Assembly (NCBI GenBank): GCA_012513125.1
Contig: JAAZCS010000023.1
Location: 1 to 10,706, forward strand
From: Treponema sp.
GTDB taxonomy: Bacteria > Spirochaetota > Spirochaetia > Treponematales > Treponemataceae
Length of the DNA stretch: 10,706 nucleotides
Reading direction: 5' to 3'
The stretch's first letter is position 1. Every line of letters begins with the position of its first letter. This document shows, in pieces, positions 6,821 to 10,706 of the stretch. Under the pieces are notes generated by a model. That model made no database searches. It was not told the origin of the DNA and saw nothing but the letters and a program-made list of their open reading frames with translations. A program made the position numbers and the translations under genes.

Positions 6821-8497
6821 ATGACAGATATTGAAATAGCACAAAGCAATAAAATGATTCCTATTACAGAAGTTGCAGCAAAACTAAATATACCAGAGGA
6901 TAAAATTGAACAATATGGCTCGTACAAAGCGAAAATTTCAATGGATGAATTAAGATGCCTTCAAGATAAAGCAAAGAAAAATTCAGGCAAACTGATTCTT
7001 GTTACAGCATTAACACCAACTGCAGCAGGCGAAGGAAAATCAACAGTTTCAATTGGTCTAAACGATGGACTTTGCAAGATTGGAAAGAAATCAGTTGTTG
7101 CACTTAGAGAACCTTCACTCGGCCCTTGTTTTGGAATTAAAGGCGGTGCTTGCGGTGGTGGATTTGCACAAATAGTTCCAATGGAAGACATCAATCTTCA
7201 TTTTACAGGTGATTTACACGCTATTTCTATTGCTAACAATCTTATTTCAGCTTTAATAGACAATCACATTCAACAAGGAAATGAACTAAACATTGATCCA
7301 AGAACTATTACATGGAAAAGATGTGTCGATTTAATTGACCGTTCCCTCAGAAATATAATTATTGGACTTGGCGGACGAATGCAAGGTGTTCCACGCGAAG
7401 ATCATTTTACAATCGCAGTTGCTTCTGAAATTATGGCAATTATTTGCTTATCACGAACAATTAAAGAACTCAAAGAAAAAATTGACAATATTGTTATCGC
7501 ACAAAATTACAACAAAGAACCAGTAAAATTCAAGGCACTTAATTGTACTGGAGCCGTAGCTGTTTTATTAAAAGACGCAATCAGACCAAATTTAGTTCAA
7601 ACACTAGAAAAAAATCCTGCATTTGTTCACGGTGGTCCTTTTGCAAACATAGCTCACGGATGCAATAGTATTAACGCAACTTTATGTGCTCTTGCAACAG
7701 GTGAATATGTCGTAACAGAAGCAGGCTTCGCAGCCGATTTAGGTGCCGAAAAGTTCCTTGATATAAAATGCAGACTTGCAGAATTAAAACCAAATGCTGT
7801 TGTAATAGTAGCGACAATACGAGCACTCAAAATGCATGGCGGAGTCGACAAGAAAAATCTTTCTGAAGAAAATAGCGACGCAATAAAAGCAGGATTTGAA
7901 AACCTAAGAACACATATTCAAAATATTAAAAAATTCGGATTACCTTGCGTTGTTGCAATCAATAAATTTATTACTGATACTAACAATGAAATCAATCTCG
8001 TAAAAGACTTGTGCAAAGAAGAAAATACACAAGCAGTATTAAGCGAAGGCTGGGAAAAAGGCGGAGAAGGAACAAAAGATTTAGCAAAAGCAGTTGTAAA
8101 CATTATTGAAACTGAAAAATCTGAATATCATCCACTTTACAATCTTGATTTGCCTTTTGAAGAAAAAATCAGAACAATTGCAACTCAAATATACAGAGCT
8201 TCCGTCATCGAAATCGAGAAATCCGCTTTGAAAAAGTTGCATGATTTTGAACAACAGGGATACAAGAATCTTCCTGTTTGCATAGCTAAAACACAAAATT
8301 CAATTTCACATGATCCAAAGCTCACTGGTTCACCAAAAGGATACACATTCCCTATTAAAGATGTGCAATTATATGCTGGTGCAGGATTTGTTGTTGCTCT
8401 TGCCGGAGACATTATGACAATGCCAGGACTTCCAAAGATTCCTGCCGCTGTTAATATCGATGTCGACGATGATGGAAAAGTGTCTGGTTTATTTTAG
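6821..8497 (+). CDS. fhs: Formate-tetrahydrofolate ligase
   Basis: The 558-residue length is normal for the family (about 555-560). The enzyme uses ATP to join formate to tetrahydrofolate, giving 10-formyltetrahydrofolate for purine and formyl-Met-tRNA synthesis or, in acetogens, for the methyl branch of the Wood-Ljungdahl pathway. Hallmarks are the P-loop TPTAAGEGKST at 65-75, REPSLGP at 96-102 running into FGIKGGA at 104-110, HFTGDLHAI at 127-135, FVHGGPFANIAHGC at 268-281, NKFITDT at 381-387, a Trp at 411 in the GWEKGGEG stretch, and the C-terminal GLF. Cysteines stand at 103 and 111 inside the second signature, where Val and Ala are usual. The gene follows rsuA after 56 nt; a shared transcript or a weak promoter of its own are both possible. 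No clear terminator follows. No other acetogenesis gene is nearby, so the metabolic role stays open. Confidence 0.96.
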   Translation: MTDIEIAQSNKMIPITEVAAKLNIPEDKIEQYGSYKAKISMDELRCLQDKAKKNSGKLILVTALTPTAAGEGKSTVSIGLNDGLCKIGKKSVVALREPSLGPCFGIKGGACGGGFAQIVPMEDINLHFTGDLHAISIANNLISALIDNHIQQGNELNIDPRTITWKRCVDLIDRSLRNIIIGLGGRMQGVPREDHFTIAVASEIMAIICLSRTIKELKEKIDNIVIAQNYNKEPVKFKALNCTGAVAVLLKDAIRPNLVQTLEKNPAFVHGGPFANIAHGCNSINATLCALATGEYVVTEAGFAADLGAEKFLDIKCRLAELKPNAVVIVATIRALKMHGGVDKKNLSEENSDAIKAGFENLRTHIQNIKKFGLPCVVAINKFITDTNNEINLVKDLCKEENTQAVLSEGWEKGGEGTKDLAKAVVNIIETEKSEYHPLYNLDLPFEEKIRTIATQIYRASVIEIEKSALKKLHDFEQQGYKNLPVCIAKTQNSISHDPKLTGSPKGYTFPIKDVQLYAGAGFVVALAGDIMTMPGLPKIPAAVNIDVDDDGKVSGLF

Positions 8498-8516
8498 GAA
8501 TAAAACATTTATAGCA

Positions 8517-8543
8517 TTGATAAAAACTCTTTTTTTATATAAA
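8517..8543 (+). promoter_or_regulatory. Candidate promoter of tRNA-Arg
   Basis: TTGATA at 8517-8522 and TATAAA at 8538-8543 are good hexamers but only 15 nt apart. Initiation would fall near 8550, about 8 nt before the mature tRNA. A second TATAAA at 8545-8550 has no -35 at proper spacing. Read-through from fhs, whose stop lies 60 nt upstream of the tRNA, is an alternative. Confidence 0.4.
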
Positions 8544-8557
8544 CTATAAATTCACCT

Positions 8558-8631
8558 GAGTCATTAGCTCATTTGGATAGAGCATTCGCCTCCTAAGCGA
8601 AAGGTGGTGCGTTCGAATCGCATATGACTCA
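8558..8631 (+). tRNA. tRNA-Arg, anticodon CCT (reads AGG)
   Basis: All four arms fold. The acceptor stem is GAGTCAT (8558-8564) with ATGACTC (8624-8630). The D arm is GCTC/GAGC (8567-8570, 8580-8583), with GG in the loop. The anticodon stem is TTCGC/GCGAA (8585-8589, 8597-8601) with loop CTCCTAA, giving anticodon CCT at 8592-8594. The T arm GTGCG/CGCAT (8607-8611, 8619-8623) encloses TTCGAAT. The variable loop is 5 nt and the discriminator is A8631. The 3' CCA is not encoded, so a CCA-adding enzyme is needed. Confidence 0.95.
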
Positions 8632-8632
8632 A

Positions 8633-8640
8633 TTTTTTTT
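8633..8640 (+). terminator. T8 tract directly after tRNA-Arg
   Basis: Eight T residues start two bases after the acceptor stem. With the tRNA fold as the upstream structure this may end or weaken transcription. The tract runs into the stop codon of the convergent gene at 8639. Confidence 0.4.
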
Positions 8641-9475
8641 AAAATTCGTAATAAACGCCAGCTTTTGCAAAACCGGCAAATCCATCTTTTTTAGAATCAA
8701 CTTTTTCAGCAGCACTGTTATAGTGACATAAGTACATTTTTGCTTTTATATTTTGTGGCAAAGTTTTTAATTGAGAATATGAAGCATGAACGTTTTCTGC
8801 AGTTCCACTAACATCACAGTCATGAAAAATATATTCAATATTATAATTATCTAAAATCCAATCTAGTTGCATTTTGTTAAATTGTGTATCAGAAGTAAAT
8901 AAAATTCTATCATCTATTATCATTCCGATTGAATATAAGGATTTTTGAAAATATTTTCCATTGGTAATTATATGTTTTGTTCTGAATAATTTTAAATCAA
9001 TTCCGCCAACACTTGTTGCATACATTTCAAAAGGTTTTTTACGTAGCAAAGCTGGTTCAATTTGATTAAAATAATCATCAAAATAATTTATTCCGCCTTC
9101 GTTAAGCTCTAATCCGCCACGTAAAGTTTTATTCCAAATCTTATTTTTGAATTCATTTGTAATATAACAATTTAACTTTTGTTTTTTCAAATAACGTCCA
9201 ATTAAAGCTAACTCTTCAAGACAACCAACATGATCGGCATGTGCATGTGTTATTAAAATATTATTAATGTCGCAAATATCGGTATTATATGACTTTTCCA
9301 TTGCATAAGAAAAAAGAGTTCCACAATCTACCAAAAGGTGGGCTTCGCCTTTTATTAAAAGAAGATTTGTTTGATAATTATTTTTTGAAAAAGCACTCCC
9401 CACTCCGATGAAAAACATCTGAAGATTTCCTGAATTGCTTAAATTAATAGTTTTATCAAATTGTCTTATAGTCAT
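8639..9475 (-). CDS. Metallo-beta-lactamase-fold hydrolase, RNase Z-like branch
   Basis: This 278-residue cytoplasmic protein (no signal peptide) has the MBL-fold ligands in order: HAHADH at 77-82, H168, TSDT at 194-197 (D196, probable bridging Asp), HDCD at 218-221, H230 and H251 (LCHY). The start (FIGVGSAFS at 22-30, NYQTN at 33-37, VDCG at 49-52) resembles RNase Z and PhnP-like phosphodiesterases more than beta-lactamases or glyoxalases. A two-metal phosphodiesterase acting on RNA or a small cyclic phosphate is therefore plausible, but the substrate is unknown. I do not call it rnz: it lacks the long flexible arm I could identify with confidence, and it sits in a metabolic cluster. It is the last gene of a minus-strand run, 50 nt after the HAD gene. 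AAGGG ends 11 nt before the ATG, and a TATAAT lies between the two. Its stop is 8 nt from the tRNA-Arg end, transcribed towards it. Confidence 0.82.
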   Translation of the reverse strand: MTIRQFDKTINLSNSGNLQMFFIGVGSAFSKNNYQTNLLLIKGEAHLLVDCGTLFSYAMEKSYNTDICDINNILITHAHADHVGCLEELALIGRYLKKQKLNCYITNEFKNKIWNKTLRGGLELNEGGINYFDDYFNQIEPALLRKKPFEMYATSVGGIDLKLFRTKHIITNGKYFQKSLYSIGMIIDDRILFTSDTQFNKMQLDWILDNYNIEYIFHDCDVSGTAENVHASYSQLKTLPQNIKAKMYLCHYNSAAEKVDSKKDGFAGFAKAGVYYEF

Positions 9476-9480
9476 ACTTA

Positions 9481-9486
9481 ATTATA
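9481..9486 (-). promoter_or_regulatory. Perfect -10 hexamer just before the MBL gene
   Basis: TATAAT on the minus strand ends 5 nt before the ATG at 9475, so a promoter here would give a leaderless or nearly leaderless message. The -35 position is poor (TCGCGA, 17 nt upstream). An upstream Shine-Dalgarno-like AAGGG would be lost from such a transcript, so this may be chance. Confidence 0.3.
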
Positions 9487-9525
9487 CCCTTTTTTATTTG
9501 TTTTCGCGATATATATTTTACAAAC

Positions 9526-10179
9526 CTATTTATTGTGCATTAAATTTGGTAATTTGTACACATCTTCAACACCGTCTACTAAAATTGCACTCATTCCTAG
9601 TAACAATGGCAAACTAATGTCCATATCGTACCTGTCGCCAACCGAAACACAGCGTGAAGGAACAGTATCAAGTAATTCACACGCTTTCAAAAAAGGTTCT
9701 TTTGCCGGTTTTGATTTATAACAAGTATCAAGTCCAATTATATTATTAAAAAAAGACGAAATTTCTAACGCTTCAAGTGTTTTTCTCGCTGGCAGAATAG
9801 GATTATTTGTAACACATATCAATTTGTAATTTTTCTCAAGTATTTTTAGAATTTCAATCAATTTTTCATCTTTATGCAAAAATATTTTTGGTTCTAAAAG
9901 TGATTTTCGCCACTCAATGCTTTTTTCAATAGGAATTCCAAAGAAAGTTAATAAATTACCAAGACTGATTTTTTGATTATTATGTTCTTTTGCCCAGTCA
10001 ATTCTAAAATCTGCAACTTTTTTTCTTGCTTCTTCAACTGAACAATTTCTTTCTTTGGCAAATTCTCTAATCTGGCAGTCTATCTGTTCAAAAGCATATT
10101 CTTTATTTGTATATAAAGTTGAATCAATATCAAAAATTATTGAATCAACATCGTTTTCTAACTTATAAATCTTCATCAT
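9526..10179 (-). CDS. HAD-superfamily phosphatase, subfamily IA
   Basis: This 217-residue cytoplasmic protein has all four HAD motifs: FDIDSTLY at 16-23 (nucleophile D17, acid/base D19), VTNN at 123-126 (T124), the motif III lysine in SKPAKEPF at 156-163, and GDRYDMD at 181-187 (metal ligands D182 and D187). A helical cap lies at about 25-95. Such enzymes dephosphorylate sugar phosphates or nucleotides; the DIDSTLY form recalls pyrimidine 5'-nucleotidase-like members, but the substrate cannot be assigned. The start ATG overlaps the stop of the upstream FGGY remnant as ATGA, with a second ATG directly after it, and there is no Shine-Dalgarno sequence, so translation seems to rely on coupling. 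The MBL gene follows 50 nt downstream. The former partnership was probably a sugar kinase with a phosphatase. Confidence 0.88.
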   Translation of the reverse strand: MMKIYKLENDVDSIIFDIDSTLYTNKEYAFEQIDCQIREFAKERNCSVEEARKKVADFRIDWAKEHNNQKISLGNLLTFFGIPIEKSIEWRKSLLEPKIFLHKDEKLIEILKILEKNYKLICVTNNPILPARKTLEALEISSFFNNIIGLDTCYKSKPAKEPFLKACELLDTVPSRCVSVGDRYDMDISLPLLLGMSAILVDGVEDVYKLPNLMHNK

Positions 10180-10586
10180 ATTTTACAGCTTGGATAATAC
10201 ACTTTTCTTGTTTGAACTATTTCATCCGCTGCCTTTTTTATATTATCGAAAAGTCCCATTCCAGTTAATGCACAACAAACATTGCCAACAAGTTCAGCGT
10301 CTTCACAATTTTTAACTACAATTTTTACACCAAGAGTATCAGCTCTTTTTTGAATCCAAGCGCTATTTTTCGCTTGCCCACCAGTTATTACTATTTCAGA
10401 AGGCTCATTTATTCCATTTTTATGCAAAATCGATTTTAGAGTTTGATAAGAAGAATTTATATCATTAAGAATAGCTTGTAATATTTCAAATCCTTCTTGA
10501 ATTTCACCGCTACATGAATCATCATATAATTTCTGATACGAAATAGTTGAGTTTTTGCTACTTTCAACCATTTGTTTTAATTTCAA
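10176..10586 (-). pseudogene. C-terminal remnant of an FGGY-family carbohydrate kinase
   Basis: The open frame gives 136 residues from a TTG at 10586, or 131 from the ATG at 10571; neither has a Shine-Dalgarno sequence. From about residue 28 it matches the last part of FGGY sugar kinases: an EGFEILQAIL helix, the ITGGQAKNSAWIQKRADTLG nucleotide-binding motif at 67-86, then EDAELVGNVCCALTGMG at 94-110 and a terminal YYP. Whole FGGY kinases have about 500 residues, so some three quarters, including the sugar-binding N-domain, are missing, and the protein cannot be an active kinase alone. Upstream the frame runs open only as antisense of coaBC, to a stop at 10689-10691. The remaining frame has no internal stop and joins the HAD gene by an ATGA overlap, so the loss may be recent or the piece may be kept for coupling the HAD gene. 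A retained small protein cannot be excluded. Confidence 0.65.
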
Positions 10587-10610
10587 AAACTTTAAATGGA
10601 GAGTATCTAT

Positions 10611-10706
10611 ATGCCTGCAGAAGATAGTAAAAAATTGAATATCGTTCTTGGTGTTACCGGCGGTATTTCTGCCTATAAAAGTGCTGAATTAGTTCGATTA
10701 ATGAAA
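10611..10706 (+). CDS. coaBC: CoaBC bifunctional coenzyme A biosynthesis protein, N-terminal part only
   Basis: The first 32 residues are present and the gene runs off the window. GVTGGISAYKSAELVR at 14-29 is the FMN-binding start of phosphopantothenoylcysteine decarboxylase; the full protein (about 400 residues) normally joins this to phosphopantothenoylcysteine synthetase, steps of CoA synthesis from 4'-phosphopantothenate. Only the flavoprotein half is seen, so a separate coaC or a related flavin-dependent decarboxylase remains possible. GGAG at 10598-10601 lies 9 nt before the ATG. The gene is divergent from the FGGY remnant with 24-39 nt between starts, so its promoter must lie inside the remnant; TATAAT at 10525-10530 is one candidate, without a good -35. 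Confidence 0.8.
   Translation, partial: MPAEDSKKLNIVLGVTGGISAYKSAELVRLMK

Noticed and set aside
8185..8412. Antisense open frames inside fhs and other genes.
   Set aside because: They lie opposite well-conserved coding sequence, have no ribosome sites, and encode Cys/Phe/Ser-rich products of no family; they are shadows of the real genes.
8639..9475. Naming the MBL-fold protein as RNase Z, a beta-lactamase or a glyoxalase.
   Set aside because: The metal ligands are shared by many MBL families, and no feature decides between them. Only an RNase Z/PhnP-like resemblance at the N-terminus is supported.
10587..10691. Extension of the FGGY remnant further upstream, across coaBC.
   Set aside because: The frame stays open to a stop at 10689-10691, but the sequence there is plainly the antisense of coaBC (GVTGGISAYK on the plus strand) and shows no kinase motif.

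Overview
The window is strongly A+T-rich, gene-dense bacterial DNA whose proteins are rich in Lys, Asn, Ile and Glu. The protein set (Era, an HD-GYP protein, a clostridial/treponemal-type citrate synthase, formate-tetrahydrofolate ligase, RsuA, bS21) and the overall look best suggest a host-associated anaerobic spirochaete of the Treponema type. That assignment is inference from recognition; no search was run. I see no phage, insertion sequence, CRISPR array or toxin-antitoxin module. This is mostly ordinary chromosomal territory, with one broken gene at the right end.

Layout. (1) Positions 1-2283, minus strand: era, then an HD-GYP-type protein downstream of it. (2) Positions 2284-2411: a very A+T-rich divergent intergenic region with -10-like hexamers exactly 7 nt before the start codons on both sides, plus a palindrome and a direct repeat. 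(3) Positions 2412-4113, plus strand: an unrecognised 360-residue helical protein overlapping a 214-residue XRE/cupin transcription regulator. (4) Positions 4195-4457: rpsU (bS21) with a very strong Shine-Dalgarno sequence and a good intrinsic terminator. (5) Positions 4484-8497, plus strand: a near-consensus promoter driving citrate synthase and an rsuA-type pseudouridine synthase 5 nt downstream, followed by formate-tetrahydrofolate ligase. (6) A tRNA-Arg(CCT) at 8558-8631, ending against the 3' end of a convergent minus-strand cluster. (7) Positions 8639-10586, minus strand: a truncated FGGY sugar-kinase remnant, a HAD phosphatase coupled to it by an ATGA overlap, and a metallo-beta-lactamase-fold hydrolase. 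(8) Positions 10611-10706: the start of coaBC on the plus strand, cut by the window edge.

How they fit together. Several genes concern translation or ribosome maturation: era (30S assembly), rsuA (16S pseudouridylation), rpsU (small subunit) and the tRNA. Citrate synthase and formate-tetrahydrofolate ligase are central carbon and one-carbon enzymes; in an anaerobe they would plausibly supply 2-oxoglutarate/glutamate precursors and formyl-tetrahydrofolate for purines, or take part in acetogenesis. No other Wood-Ljungdahl or TCA gene is present, so the pathway cannot be decided from this window.

The items most worth a second look are the FGGY remnant abutting coaBC, the uncharacterised gene paired with the XRE-cupin regulator, the possible leaderless divergent promoters at era, and the HD-GYP protein with a decayed N-terminal HD-like domain. 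I found no convincing new multi-gene system.
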